From: VAZQ01 sp963785745
Lineage (GTDB): Bacteria; Pseudomonadota; Alphaproteobacteria; Rhizobiales; Xanthobacteraceae
DNA: 64,000 nt
Direction of reading: 5' to 3'
Assembly (NCBI GenBank): GCA_963785745.1
Contig: CAWAWR010000016.1
Span: 496,001-560,000 of the forward strand
Shown here: positions 16,703-25,983 of the stretch, one piece after another
How positions within the stretch are numbered: position 1 is the first letter of the stretch
Layout: each line of letters begins with the position of its first letter
Position numbers and translations under genes: made by a program
The notes under the pieces: model-generated
What the model saw: the letters and a program-made list of their open reading frames with translations, nothing else
Database searches by the model: none
What the model was told of the DNA's origin: nothing

Positions 16703-18072
16703 TGCGTCGTGACTCTGTCGTTCAGTACCGTGCGCCCGGCGCCGCCGGGTTCGAAGTCCATCTGCCGCAGGAATTTGCGCTGGTCGCCCAGCACGCCGCG
16801 GGACACCGTCGGCGGCGTGGCCGCGAGGCCGTCATATTGCCGCTTGAGGTATTGCAGGCGGTCTGAGAGCGGCGAATGCGCGGCCTGGGCGTCGATCTCC
16901 TGGACGTTCTGTGAGAACAGCGCCTGGGCTTCGCCGTGCCGGCCCTGATCGCGCAGCTCGACCGCCGCCGCGGTCCGCGCCCGCACGCTCTGCTCGACAA
17001 CCGCTTCGAGCACTGTGTTGTCGCGGCCCGCCGCGACTTCAACGGTGGATTCGCTGAAGCGCGCACGGACGGGGGTCTCGACCGTCTGGAGCGAGCCGTC
17101 CTGCGGCGCCGTGTAGGTCACGCGCACGCGACCAAGGTCCACATCGCGCCCCGCGTCGCCGCCGGCCGCGCTCTGGTCGACTTCGACCTCCATCAGCACA
17201 TAGTGCTCGGTGGCCGCATAGACCTGGTTGAGCTGGAACTGCGCGGTCTGACCTTCGATCTTGCCGTCGCGGCTGAGCGCGCGCACGACGCGCACGCCGG
17301 GCTTGAGCTCGACGTCGATCGAGACCGTCTGCGCGCACGACGCCAATACGTCGTCGAACTCCTTGTTGAACACCTGGATCAGGTCGGTCGTTTCGCCCAC
17401 GAAAGTGTGGTTGCCGTCGCTCGCGCGCGCGAGCTGGAGCATGAGGTCCTCGTTGTACTGCGTGCCCAGCCCGATGGTGCTGACGGAAATCCCCTGCGCC
17501 AGCAGCTCACGGCCAAGCTTCGCGAACTCCTCCGGCCGGCGCGGGCCGACATTGGCCTGGCCGTCCGACAGCAGGACGACGCGGTTGAGCCGGCGCTTGT
17601 CGAGATTCTGCAGCACCTGTCGCGCGCCTTCGGTGACGCCGCCGTGGATCGCGGTCGAGCCGCGGGCGCTGACCTGCCGGATGCGGTCGATGAAGGCGGA
17701 ATGGTCGTCGACATTCTGTGCCTGCACCAGGATGTCGATCTTGTCGTCGAAGATCACGACCGAAGCGATGTCGTTCTTGTCGAGCCGGCGGACCGCTGCG
17801 GCGGCCGCCTCGCGCGCCTGCACGATCCGATTGCCCTGCATCGAGCCGGAGCGGTCGATCACGAAGGCGATGTTCACCGGCGTGCGCTCGGTCGGCTGGC
17901 GCTCGCAGCCATTGAGACCGATGCGTAGATAGTTGCGCTGCGCCTGTCCGCCGGTCATCACGGCCTGGGCGAAACGCGCTTCGAGATTGATGGGTTTGTC
18001 GGCGCGGGCTGGAGCGTTCGACAACACGGCAATGGAAACAACGCACGCGCAGGACAATATCGCGCGGATCAT
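16684..18072 (-). CDS. Secreted von Willebrand factor A-domain protein
   Basis: A 462-residue protein. ATG ending at 18072 is preceded by GGGAGGG, and residues 1-25 form a signal peptide (AILSCACVVSIAVLSNAPARA). The vWA domain begins near residue 62 with the metal-ion-dependent adhesion motif FVIDRSGSMQG. It continues through the Thr-bearing GSTAIHGG segment to VVLLSDGQANVGP and IGLGTQYNEDLM, so the MIDAS site is complete. The C-terminal ~200 residues are a beta-rich region and a helical tail. Such proteins act in periplasmic protein-protein contacts. It is the usual chloride-channel/batA-like form without extra domains. Partners are unknown. Confidence 0.88.
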   Translation of the reverse strand: MIRAILSCACVVSIAVLSNAPARADKPINLEARFAQAVMTGGQAQRNYLRIGLNGCERQPTERTPVNIAFVIDRSGSMQGNRIVQAREAAAAAVRRLDKNDIASVVIFDDKIDILVQAQNVDDHSAFIDRIRQVSARGSTAIHGGVTEGARQVLQNLDKRRLNRVVLLSDGQANVGPRRPEEFAKLGRELLAQGISVSTIGLGTQYNEDLMLQLARASDGNHTFVGETTDLIQVFNKEFDDVLASCAQTVSIDVELKPGVRVVRALSRDGKIEGQTAQFQLNQVYAATEHYVLMEVEVDQSAAGGDAGRDVDLGRVRVTYTAPQDGSLQTVETPVRARFSESTVEVAAGRDNTVLEAVVEQSVRARTAAAVELRDQGRHGEAQALFSQNVQEIDAQAAHSPLSDRLQYLKRQYDGLAATPPTVSRGVLGDQRKFLRQMDFEPGGAGRTVLNDRVTTHRRWIG

Positions 18073-18164
18073 CGGAAGTCCCTCCCTCGAATCCGCCCCT
18101 GCCGCCAAGGTTCCGCGGCCGCTGGGCGAAAGTGCGGTGGAAGGGTGTCGCGCCTGCGCCGCCG

Positions 18165-18376
18165 CCCGGGAAAGTTTCGGGCGATCAGCCCGCCTTGCGC
18201 AGCGCAGCAGATCTTCCGGCGCATAACGCTTGCCGGGCCGTCAGTCTCGGCGCCTTCCATGGTCACCTGCATTTTGAGCGAGCGGTCGAGCGGCACGATG
18301 GTCTTGATCGCCACAGATCGTTCAGGCTCAAATAGCCGCTGCCGAAATCGTCCATGACGATCGACACGCCAAGCTT
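18165..18376 (-). pseudogene. Remnant of an EAL-domain (c-di-GMP phosphodiesterase) gene
   Basis: On the minus strand one frame encodes KLGVSIVMDDFGSGYLSLND, which matches the DDFG(T/S)GYSSL motif of EAL domains. The next frame encodes TIVPLDRSLKMQVTMEGAET, which matches the family's C-terminal AEGVET motif, and then AAQGGLIARNFPG, matching QGYLFSRPMP. The roughly 30 residues normally between these blocks are missing and no start or N-terminal half is present. This is a real degraded fragment rather than a simple indel. It lies upstream of, and opposite to, the hybrid kinase gene. Confidence 0.7.
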
Positions 18377-18642
18377 CGTGCGGCAACTTTTGCCGGCCAT
18401 CGGTGCGATCGTGTTGATGGTCGCGGTCCGCAGCTAAACCAAGCGTGCGCCCGCGACTCGGCCGGACCAAAACGACGCGCGCCACGCGCCCTCCCGTCGC
18501 GGCCTTATGACCGGCGACCATTGTGGATGTCGTGCAATCCAGCGCTGAATTGATTGACCGCTCTGCCTAGGTTGATACTCTTATCCTTGATCGCACGACG
18601 CTGACCGAGCGCCACCGCAGGCCCTCCGAGGAAAGCGCGGGA

Positions 18643-20745
18643 TTGACTGCCTTGGCTCGTGCCCTGAAATACGTCATCCAGCTCTCGGCAGTCGGTACGA
18701 TCTATTTCCTTCTCGTGCGACTTGGTCTGGAACTTGTCTCGGTCTACCCGGGCTCGGCTGCGATTTGGCCGCCAGCTGCATTTGCGCTGGCCGCCGTCCT
18801 CTTGGGCGGATACCGGGTCGTGCCGGCAATTTTTGTGGCCGCCTATGTTGCGCATGCAGTTTCGTCCGATCAGACCTATACCGTCGCCGCGACCGCGGCA
18901 GGCAATGCATTCGCAGCGTTCGTGGGCGGCTTCCTGGTCAATTGGTGGGCCGGTGGCCGTCATGTCTTCGCGGTGCCGACCGGCATCGCTAAATTCGCAT
19001 TGATCGCGGCAGTTACCGCAGCCATCACCGCAAGTGTCGGAGCGAGCCTCGATCCTGATCTCGGAGTCTCGGGTCGCATCGAAGAGGTCGAATGGGAAAA
19101 GCTTGCCGCTATCTGGTTCCCAGGATGGCTGGCCGATTTGACCGCCCTGCTTATGGTCACGCCGGTCCTGGTCCTGTGGGCAACGGACCGCCCGCGATCA
19201 TTCGATCTTCGCCCGCTTCTGGAATCGACCGCGATCTTCGTGACGGCCGGCGCGCTCGGAGCGATCGCCTTCAGCCCATTGGCGGCAGATATGCCGACGG
19301 CACCGTTGGCCGTTTTTGTCGTGCTGCCGCTGATATGGGCGGCGTTGCGCCGCGGTCCTCGTGACACTGCCACTGCGTCGCTCATTATTTTGGGTTTTGC
19401 GGCCTGGGGAACCATTTTCGGACGCGGTCCGTTGGCCGTGCACGGGGGCACCTCGACTCTTATCCTCATGTTCATGATCGGCATCGCAACGCCCTGTCTC
19501 GTCTTGTCGGCGGATGCAGCGCATCGCAGGCGTACCGAGAGAGCTCTTCGCGACACCCGCGGCGAGCTGGTCCAGGCGCGCGAGCAATTCGCCCAATCGC
19601 AAAAGATGGAAGCCGTCGGTCAGCTCACTGGTGGAGTGGCGCATGACTTCAACAATCTTCTGACCGTGATCGTCGGAAACCTCAATATTGCTCAACGTCA
19701 CCTGGACTCATTGACGGAGGCGCCGGCGGAACGGTTGCGGCGCGTCATTAACAACGCCATGCGCGGCGCCGAACGGGCGACGACAATCACCAAACATTTG
19801 TTGGCGTTTTCGCGAAAGCAGCCGCTCGATCCAAAGCCCCTCAACATCAACAAGCTTGTCCACGGGCTCTCTGATTTCCTGCGCCGCACGTTGGGCGAGA
19901 CGGTCACTCTCGACATCATCGGAGCCAACAGGCTGTGGCAGGCGGAAGCGGATGCTGTCCAACTGGAGGCTGCGATACTTAATCTCGCCGTGAACGCGCG
20001 CGACGCCATGACCGCAGGCGGGAAGCTGACGATCACAACTGAAAACTGCATGCTCGATGAGAAGTCCTGCCAGCAACATGATGAACTTGTCGCCGGCCCA
20101 TACGTGGGAATCGCGGTCAGCGACACCGGCACTGGGATGTCGAAGGACATTCTGGAGCGAGTGTTCGAACCATTCTTCACGACCAAGAAGGTCGGGCAAG
20201 GGACCGGCCTCGGCCTGAGTCAAGTCTACGGCTTCGTCAAACAGTCGAGCGGGCACATCGAAATCGAGAGCGAGCCGGGCCGGGGCACGACCGTCATGAT
20301 GTACCTGCCCGCCTTGCCCGGAAACGTCCGGGAGGAACCAATAACCGAGCGGGAGGCGGCCGCCCACGAGGTCGCCCCGACCATCCTCCTCGTCGAGGAC
20401 GATCATGATGTTCGAGGCTATGTAGTCGAAATCCTGCGCGAGCTGCACTACCGGGTTCTGGAAGCGCATGACGCAGATTCGGCACTCGGATTGATCGATC
20501 GCAACGATGTCCGTGTGGATTTGCTGCTGGCCGATCTAATATTGCCAGGAATGAATGGAGTTCAGCTCGCGGAGGAAGTGAAGGGGCGCCAGCCGGAGGC
20601 GAGGGTATTGATCATGACTGGATATTCGCGCGATGCCGTCAATCATCAATGGCCCGTCGATGCCGGCATCGAGATGCTGCACAAGCCGCTGACGCAGGAC
20701 GCCCTCGAAGAGAAGGTTCGCGCAGTTCTCAACCAGGCTCGTTGA
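18643..20745 (+). CDS. Hybrid sensor histidine kinase with MASE1 membrane sensor and receiver domain
   Basis: A 700-residue protein. Residues 1-300 form an eight-or-more-helix MASE1-type sensor, recognised from GLELVSVYPGSAAIWPPAAF and the GWLADLTALLMVTPVL segment. A short coiled linker leads to a HisKA domain with phospho-acceptor His in GGVAHDFNNLLTVI (near residue 334). The HATPase domain has the N box NLAVNARDAM, DTGTGM and GTGLGLSQVYG. A C-terminal receiver domain (about residues 580-695) has its acidic pair in VEDDHD and phospho-acceptor Asp in LLLADLILPGMNG. TTG 18643 follows GAGGAAAG at good spacing. No cognate regulator is adjacent; the ligand is unknown. Confidence 0.92.
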   Translation: MTALARALKYVIQLSAVGTIYFLLVRLGLELVSVYPGSAAIWPPAAFALAAVLLGGYRVVPAIFVAAYVAHAVSSDQTYTVAATAAGNAFAAFVGGFLVNWWAGGRHVFAVPTGIAKFALIAAVTAAITASVGASLDPDLGVSGRIEEVEWEKLAAIWFPGWLADLTALLMVTPVLVLWATDRPRSFDLRPLLESTAIFVTAGALGAIAFSPLAADMPTAPLAVFVVLPLIWAALRRGPRDTATASLIILGFAAWGTIFGRGPLAVHGGTSTLILMFMIGIATPCLVLSADAAHRRRTERALRDTRGELVQAREQFAQSQKMEAVGQLTGGVAHDFNNLLTVIVGNLNIAQRHLDSLTEAPAERLRRVINNAMRGAERATTITKHLLAFSRKQPLDPKPLNINKLVHGLSDFLRRTLGETVTLDIIGANRLWQAEADAVQLEAAILNLAVNARDAMTAGGKLTITTENCMLDEKSCQQHDELVAGPYVGIAVSDTGTGMSKDILERVFEPFFTTKKVGQGTGLGLSQVYGFVKQSSGHIEIESEPGRGTTVMMYLPALPGNVREEPITEREAAAHEVAPTILLVEDDHDVRGYVVEILRELHYRVLEAHDADSALGLIDRNDVRVDLLLADLILPGMNGVQLAEEVKGRQPEARVLIMTGYSRDAVNHQWPVDAGIEMLHKPLTQDALEEKVRAVLNQAR

Positions 20746-20923
20746 AATCGCGGGCCGCCGAGCTTTGAGGACGGGATCGCCTGCGCTCGCCTCTCCCGAT
20801 AGCTGACGATCGCCTTTCGGATTTGCTTCCGCTCAGCCGGCACTTGCTTCTGAAACGAGGTCAAGCAAACTGAGGCCAAGCAACGATGGCGGTAGTCAAA
20901 AAAACCGCCGAATGGAGGATGTC

Positions 20924-22064
20924 ATGTCGAAGGCAATTCAAGTTCGGTGGATGGCGGTGTACGGCATCATCGTCGTACTTGCCTCGGGCGCGGCGAGCTA
21001 CGCGCAAGGACCGGCCAATAACCCATACCGTCCCGTCAGGGGATTGGCGGATGGAGGTGGCGCCAGTATCCCGGGCGGTGAGTGGGCAAGACTTCCGGGT
21101 GGCCGCGAAATGGGACCGCCGGCGTCGGTCCATGTTGACGTCGACGGAGAAAGCATCTGGGCCTTTATCCGATGCGATGAGACGAGCCCGGTGCCGTTCG
21201 CCAGAGGAGGCCGGTTCGGCGTCGACTGCATGAACAACGACGGCACGCTCAAGCCGCATGACACGATCTACAAGTTCGACTCCAAGGGCAACGTGGTCAA
21301 AAGCTTCGGCGCGCAGATGTTCATCTGGCCGCACGGGCTGCACGTCGACCACGAAGGCAATGTGTGGGCGACCGACGCTGGCTCCGAGGAGGCCGTCAAA
21401 AGAGCCGCCAAGGCGGGTGTGAGGGCCGGCCACGTCGTCCGCAAGTTCAGTCCGGACGGAAAGCTCTTGATGACGCTCGGCGAGCCCGGCGTCGCCGGCA
21501 ACGACGAGGGCCACTTCAACGCGCCGGCCGGCGTGGTGACGGCGCCCAATGGCGACATCTTCATCGCCGACGGCCATGGTCCGAACGACCGCATCGTGAA
21601 GTTCTCGAAGGACGGGAAGTTCATCAAGGCCTGGGGGAAGACCGGATACGGACCGGGCGAGTTTCGGGTCGCGCACTGCATCTCGATGGACAAGCGCGGC
21701 CGGCTGTTTGTGTGCGACCGCTCCAACGCCCGCATCCAGATCTTCGATCAGGACGGCAAGTTCCTGGCGCGCTGGTACCAGTTCGGTATGCCAAGCGGGA
21801 TCGCGTTCTCGATCAATGACGAAGACCTGATCTATGTGTTCGACTCGGAGTTCCGATAATTTCGACAATCCGGGCTTCGAGCAGGGGATCCGGATCGGGG
21901 ACGCGCTCAACGGTTGGGTGCGCTACTTCATCCTCGATCAGGGCGGCCACCCGGGCACGCGAACCGGAAGCGGACCGGAGTTCGGCACGGTCGACAAGTC
22001 CGGCAACGTGTTCGCGGGCGAACCCCGGCCGCGCGTGCTGCGGAAATACGTGAAGGTGAGGTAA
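20924..22064 (+). CDS. Secreted NHL-repeat beta-propeller protein, one frameshift
   Basis: ATG 20924 follows GGAGGATGTC. A signal peptide (VYGIIVVLASGAASYAQ) is followed by NHL-type repeats: GLHVDHEGNVWATDAG, GVVTAPNGDIFIADGHG and ISMDKRGRLFVCDRSNARIQ. This fold resembles peptidyl-alpha-hydroxyglycine amidating lyases and related propellers. The frame stops at 21857, but the next frame continues the last blade (FDNPGFEQGIRIG through GNVFAGEPRPRVLRKYVKV). Dropping one T at 21851-21852 joins them into about 379 residues. The family usually ends with just this blade, so the frameshift is probably a sequence error or a very recent mutation. The activity is not predictable from sequence alone. Confidence 0.75.
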
Positions 22065-22077
22065 CGACCTTGCGCGC

Positions 22078-22182
22078 GTAGCCCGGATTTGAACGACCCG
22101 CCTTCGCTCGCTTCGCGAGCTACGGCGGGCTCGAGTCCGCCGAAGCGCATGAGCGCGAAGGCGGAAGTGAAATCCGGGCTAC
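22078..22182. repeat. REP-like palindromic element
   Basis: A 13-bp inverted repeat (GTAGCCCGGATTT at 22078-22090, AAATCCGGGCTAC at 22170-22182) encloses a second palindrome with arms CCGCCTTCGCTC / GAGCGCGAAGGCGG. It sits between the convergent NHL and VOC genes. Such elements are widely dispersed in Bradyrhizobium-like genomes and can act as transcription terminators. Confidence 0.75.
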
Positions 22183-22225
22183 TTGCTCAACCGGGTTACG
22201 TGCTCGCGTGAACGCACGCCGGGCA

Positions 22226-23041
22226 TCAATTGATGTAGGCCTGATCGGGCCGTTGATTGAGCTCGATATAGGTGCCCCACGGATCGGTGATGAACGCGAG
22301 CGCGGCCCCGGGTCCGGACTGGGTGTAGGGCCGGTCAAGCTTGATCCCGTCCGCTTCCAGCTTGGCGATGAAGGCCTTGAGATCAAGCACATCGAAGCCG
22401 ATGTGATCGAGCACGCGGCCTTTGGTGCCGTGAAGCGGCGCGGCCACCTGGTTGAACCGCAACTGGGTGCCCGGAAGGTCGGCAACCGGATTGATATTGC
22501 GCACGGCCGCCTTGGCGCCGAAGATCTTGACGTACCAGGCCTGCACCTGGGGAACCGTCCCTTGCGGCACGAAGAAATGGACGTGCTCGTGCTGGATCGG
22601 GAATTTCTGGCTCTTGTTCTCCAGGATCTCGATGCGCAAGCCGTCCGGCGTCGTTATCCAGGCTTGGTCCGGCCGGTTGTTGTTTCCTGGCTGCACCGGG
22701 ACCCCGGCGGCCTTCCACTTGGCGACCGACTCCGGGACGTTCTGCACGGTGAAGCCGACATGGTTCACCACCGAGCCGTCGGTGCCGCCAGTCGAGGGCG
22801 CGGGTTCGCGCAGATGCAGCATCACGATGACGCCGGGGAACCGCACGAGCTCGAAGAACCCTGCCTTGACCGCGGTGCCGCCCATCGCCACGAAAATTTT
22901 CTTGCTGGCTTCGACATCGCGCGAGTTGAGATGCCAATGACCCATGGTCACACCCTTCTCGTTGGGCGTGAAGGGCTGAGCCGCAACCGACCCGGCCGCC
23001 AGAATTGACATGAGCCAAAGCGTTGCAATGAGCCTTGTCAT
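22226..23041 (-). CDS. Exported two-domain VOC (glyoxalase-fold) protein
   Basis: A 271-residue protein with a perfect GGGAGGTGATC leader before the ATG ending at 23041. The signal peptide is MTRLIATLWLMSILAAGSVA. Two vicinal-oxygen-chelate modules follow. The first includes MGHWHLNSRDVEASKKIF, VVNHVGFTVQNVPE and TTPDGLRIEIL. The second includes HEHVHFFVPQ, VLDHIGFDVLDL and FITDPWGTYIELNQRP. His and Glu residues in these motifs are the usual metal ligands. VOC enzymes include dioxygenases, glyoxalases and resistance proteins; an exported member is less common and the substrate cannot be told. It is convergent with the NHL gene across a REP element. Confidence 0.85.
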   Translation of the reverse strand: MTRLIATLWLMSILAAGSVAAQPFTPNEKGVTMGHWHLNSRDVEASKKIFVAMGGTAVKAGFFELVRFPGVIVMLHLREPAPSTGGTDGSVVNHVGFTVQNVPESVAKWKAAGVPVQPGNNNRPDQAWITTPDGLRIEILENKSQKFPIQHEHVHFFVPQGTVPQVQAWYVKIFGAKAAVRNINPVADLPGTQLRFNQVAAPLHGTKGRVLDHIGFDVLDLKAFIAKLEADGIKLDRPYTQSGPGAALAFITDPWGTYIELNQRPDQAYIN

Positions 23042-23207
23042 GATCACCTCCCGTTGTTTTCGCCAGTGACCGGCGATTGGCGCAAACGCTAGCACAAAGA
23101 TTGTAGGCCGGGGGGACACTCGGGCCGGCCGCAGCCGGTCTTCCCGGGTTTGCGCTCGGCTCAAGCCGGACTACCGGGGCACGGCCCGCAGATGCTAAGG
23201 AAACCCC

Positions 23208-23792
23208 ATGGGCCTTGCCGTCATGATCATCGGGCTCGCCGTGTTTTTCGGCGCCCACACGTTAACCACGATGCGCGCCCAGCGCGCGGCGCTGATCGCG
23301 CGCACCGGAGACGTGCCGTACAAGGTCGCCTATGCGCTGGTGTCGCTCGCCGGTATTGCTCTGATCGCCTATGGCTTCTCCCGCTACCGCGCCGCCGGCA
23401 TGATCGAGATCTGGTATCCGCCGCGCTGGTTCCGACACGTCAACAACGTGTTGCTGTGGCCGGCGTTCATCTGCGTTGCGGCCGCCTATATCCCCGGCGA
23501 CATCAAGCGCGTGCTCAAGCACCCGATGCTGGTCGGCATCAAGCTGTGGGCGTTCGGCCATCTACTTGCCAACGGCGATCTCGGGTCGATCATCCTGTTC
23601 GGCTCGTTCCTGGCCTGGGCGGTCTATGACCGCATCACGCTCAAGCACCGCAGCGATCCCGGCGCGCCGGATTTCGGCCTCGGCGGGCGCGATTGCGATA
23701 CGCTGGCGGTCGTGGTTGGAACGCTTGTGTATTTGGCGGTCGGTTTCTGGTTCCATCCCTATGTCATCGGCATACCGGCGTTCGTGAGGTAG
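23208..23792 (+). CDS. NnrU family membrane protein
   Basis: A 194-residue inner-membrane protein with about five to six helices. The start MIIGLAVFFGAHTLT, the WYPPRWFRHVNNVLLWPAF region and HPMLVGIKLWAFGHLLANGD are the conserved signatures of the NnrU family. NnrU was named from nitric-oxide/nitrite reductase gene clusters, and related MAPEG-like or Z-ISO-like isomerases share the fold. No denitrification genes are nearby. The stop codon lies 4 bp before the GTG of panB, so the two are co-transcribed; no functional link is obvious. Confidence 0.88.
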   Translation: MGLAVMIIGLAVFFGAHTLTTMRAQRAALIARTGDVPYKVAYALVSLAGIALIAYGFSRYRAAGMIEIWYPPRWFRHVNNVLLWPAFICVAAAYIPGDIKRVLKHPMLVGIKLWAFGHLLANGDLGSIILFGSFLAWAVYDRITLKHRSDPGAPDFGLGGRDCDTLAVVVGTLVYLAVGFWFHPYVIGIPAFVR

Positions 23793-23796
23793 GCAA

Positions 23797-24624
23797 GTGT
23801 CCGCTCAAGATGAGATCAAAAGACTGACGGCGCCCGACATCCGTGCACGCAAGCGCGGCGAGCCGATCGTATGCCTGACGTCCTATCACGCGCATACCGC
23901 GCGGCTGGTCGATAAGTATTGCGACGTGATCCTGGTCGGCGACTCGCTCGGCATGGTCATGCACGGGTTCGAGACCACGGTGCCGGTCACGCTCGACATG
24001 ATGATCCTGCAAGGTCATGCCGTCATGCGTGGCTCACAGCGTGCGCTGGTCGTGATCGACATGCCGTTCGGGTCCTACGAGCAATCGAAGGAGCAGGCCT
24101 TCGCTTCCTGCGCGCGGGTGTTGAAGGAAACCGGTTGCGGCGCGATCAAGCTCGAGGGCGGCCGGCGCATGGCCGAAACCATCGCGTTCCTGGTGGAGCG
24201 CGGCGTGCCGGTGATGGGACACGTCGGCCTCACGCCCCAGTCGATCAACACCATCGGCTCGTTCCGCGCGCAGGGCCGCGACGAAGCCGACTGGGCTCCG
24301 ATCGAGGCCGACGCCAAGGCGGTCGCGGATGCCGGCGCGTTCTCGATCGTGATCGAAGCCGTCGCCGAACCGCTCGGCCGCACGATCACCGAGCAGATCG
24401 AGATCCCGACCATCGGCATCGGCGCAAGCCCGGCCTGCGACGGCCAGATTCTGGTGCTGGAGGATATGCTCGGCTTGTCCCCGCGGGTGCCCAAATTCGT
24501 GCGCCGGTACGGCGATCTGGGGCCGGGCATCGAGAAGGCCATCTCAGGCTACGCCAGCGACGTCCGGTCGCGCGCCTTTCCAGGCCCGGAACACGTCTAT
24601 CCGATGCGCAAGAAAGGCCGTTAG
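23797..24624 (+). CDS. panB: 3-methyl-2-oxobutanoate hydroxymethyltransferase
   Basis: PanB makes ketopantoate from alpha-ketoisovalerate and methylene-tetrahydrofolate, the first committed step towards pantothenate and CoA. The 275-residue TIM-barrel protein has ILVGDSLGMVMHGFETTVPV (Mg-binding Asp in VGDSLG), VIDMPFGSY, AIKLEGG, the catalytic-region HVGLTPQ and IPTIGIGASPACDGQILV. All are in family order. The GTG start at 23797 is preceded by GAGGTAGG that overlaps the stop of the NnrU gene. No panC or panD is in the window. Confidence 0.96.
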   Translation: MSAQDEIKRLTAPDIRARKRGEPIVCLTSYHAHTARLVDKYCDVILVGDSLGMVMHGFETTVPVTLDMMILQGHAVMRGSQRALVVIDMPFGSYEQSKEQAFASCARVLKETGCGAIKLEGGRRMAETIAFLVERGVPVMGHVGLTPQSINTIGSFRAQGRDEADWAPIEADAKAVADAGAFSIVIEAVAEPLGRTITEQIEIPTIGIGASPACDGQILVLEDMLGLSPRVPKFVRRYGDLGPGIEKAISGYASDVRSRAFPGPEHVYPMRKKGR

Positions 24625-24751
24625 AACCTGACTTTTGAAGGGGTTAGGGCCGATTTCTGTGGATTTTGCCTTGTCCGTGCCACATCGATAGGTTATCGCG
24701 CCGCAGTCGGGACCCGATGGGGCTCGTGGGTGCGGCGGGTGAGGGAAATAC

Positions 24752-25405
24752 GTGTCCGACGTCTTTCGCGAAGTCGACGAAGAAGTCCGCCGAGAACAGC
24801 TCAAGAAGCTGTGGGAGCGGTATCAGTACCTCATCATCGGGGTGGTGCTGCTCGTTGTGGTGGGCGTCGGTGGCTGGCGCTTCTACGAATGGAACCAGAC
24901 GCGGCTGGCGGCGCAGATCGGCACGCAGTTCGAGAACGCCATCGTGCTGGGCGACGCCGGCAAGCATGACGAGGCCGAGAAGATATTCGCGCGGATCGCG
25001 GTCGACGGTACGCCGTCCTATCGTGCGCTTGCACGTATCCGCCAGGCGGCGCAGCTCGCGCAGATCGATGCGCCGGCCGCGACCGAGACCTATCGGCAGA
25101 TTTCCGCCGACAGCAGCGTCGAACAGGTGTTTCGCGACATCGCGTCGTTGCGCGCCGCCGGTTTGCTGATCGATGCCGGCTCGTATGTCGACGCGCGCAA
25201 GCTCCTCGAGCCGCTGGCGCAGGCGGGCCGCGAATTCCGTCATGCCGCGCGCGAACTGCTCGCGCTCAATGCCTGGAAGGCCGACGATCGGCAGGGCGCC
25301 ATGAAATGGTATGCGGCGATCCTGACCGATCCTGAGACGCCGGCATCCTCGCGTACCCGTGTCGAAATGCTGATCGCGCTGACCGCCGCCGACGGCAAGA
25401 GTTGA
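24752..25405 (+). CDS. YfgM-like membrane-anchored TPR protein
   Basis: A 217-residue protein. A charged N-terminus (MSDVFREVDEEVRREQLKKL) precedes one transmembrane helix (YLIIGVVLLVVVGVGGWRFY, about residues 25-45). The periplasmic remainder consists of TPR-like helical hairpins rich in Ala and Arg. This is the layout of the YfgM/TPR_21 family, which in E. coli associates with the Sec translocon and periplasmic chaperones. GTG 24752 has GAGGGA upstream. The lipoprotein and der follow closely, an arrangement parallel to yfgM-bamB-der in gammaproteobacteria, but bamB is absent here. Confidence 0.82.
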   Translation: MSDVFREVDEEVRREQLKKLWERYQYLIIGVVLLVVVGVGGWRFYEWNQTRLAAQIGTQFENAIVLGDAGKHDEAEKIFARIAVDGTPSYRALARIRQAAQLAQIDAPAATETYRQISADSSVEQVFRDIASLRAAGLLIDAGSYVDARKLLEPLAQAGREFRHAARELLALNAWKADDRQGAMKWYAAILTDPETPASSRTRVEMLIALTAADGKS

Positions 25406-25415
25406 GGGCACCCGG

Positions 25416-25907
25416 ATGACTCCCTTCACACGCGCCATTGTCATCGCAGCCGCACTCGCGTTGCCGCTTGGCGGCTGTGTCAATTTCGATCCCGCCGAAT
25501 GGTTTGACGGCGACTGGTTCGGCAACAAGAAGCCGCTGCCGGGCGAACGCAAAGAGCTGTTTCCGGGCGGCGTGCCGGGAGTGTCGAAGGGCGTGCCGCC
25601 CGACCTGGTCAAGGGCAATCAGGCCGCGGCCCTGGCTGACGAGAAGGCGGAAGAGCCGCAAGCATCTCAGGTCCGGGAAGAGCCCAAACCCAAGCCGAAG
25701 CCCAAGGCCAAACCGAAGCCCAAGCCGCAGGTGGTCGAGGATACCGGTGAGCCGGAACGGCGGCCGACGCCCGTGACCGTCCGCCCGCAGGCGCAACCGC
25801 AAGCTCAGCCGCAGCGGTCGCAACAGACCCAGTGGCCCGATCCGCCGGGAACGCAGCGTCCGCAGCAGCAGCAAGGGATCTGGCCCGACCCGCCCGCGCC
25901 GCGCTGA
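25416..25907 (+). CDS. Proline/lysine-rich lipoprotein
   Basis: A 163-residue protein starting 10 bp after the TPR gene. The signal peptide ends in a lipobox (ALPLGGC, Cys near residue 21), so it should be lipidated. A conserved-looking segment follows (FDPAEWFDGDWFGNKKPLPG). The rest is low-complexity: a KPKPKPKAKPK run and then Gln/Pro repeats (QAQPQAQPQ) with two copies of a WPDPP motif at the end. Such a stalk could cross the periplasm or bind peptidoglycan, but that is inference. It occupies the position of bamB in the yfgM-bamB-der order of gammaproteobacteria, though it has no propeller domain. Confidence 0.8.
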   Translation: MTPFTRAIVIAAALALPLGGCVNFDPAEWFDGDWFGNKKPLPGERKELFPGGVPGVSKGVPPDLVKGNQAAALADEKAEEPQASQVREEPKPKPKPKAKPKPKPQVVEDTGEPERRPTPVTVRPQAQPQAQPQRSQQTQWPDPPGTQRPQQQQGIWPDPPAPR

Positions 25908-25983
25908 TTGCGTTTACAGCTTGTTGCGTTTGCAGGTTGGGCGGGGCATAGAGCGCTCTCCTCACAACGCGCCGGTTAGACCC

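Noticed and set aside
16936..17928. A 330-codon plus-strand frame opposite the vWA gene
   Set aside because: The minus-strand protein has a complete MIDAS motif and signal peptide; the plus frame has neither domain nor leader.
18643..20745. A complete new signalling system formed by the kinase, EAL fragment and GGDEF gene
   Set aside because: The EAL piece is degraded and the GGDEF gene is 7 kb away with unrelated neighbours; nothing ties them together in sequence.
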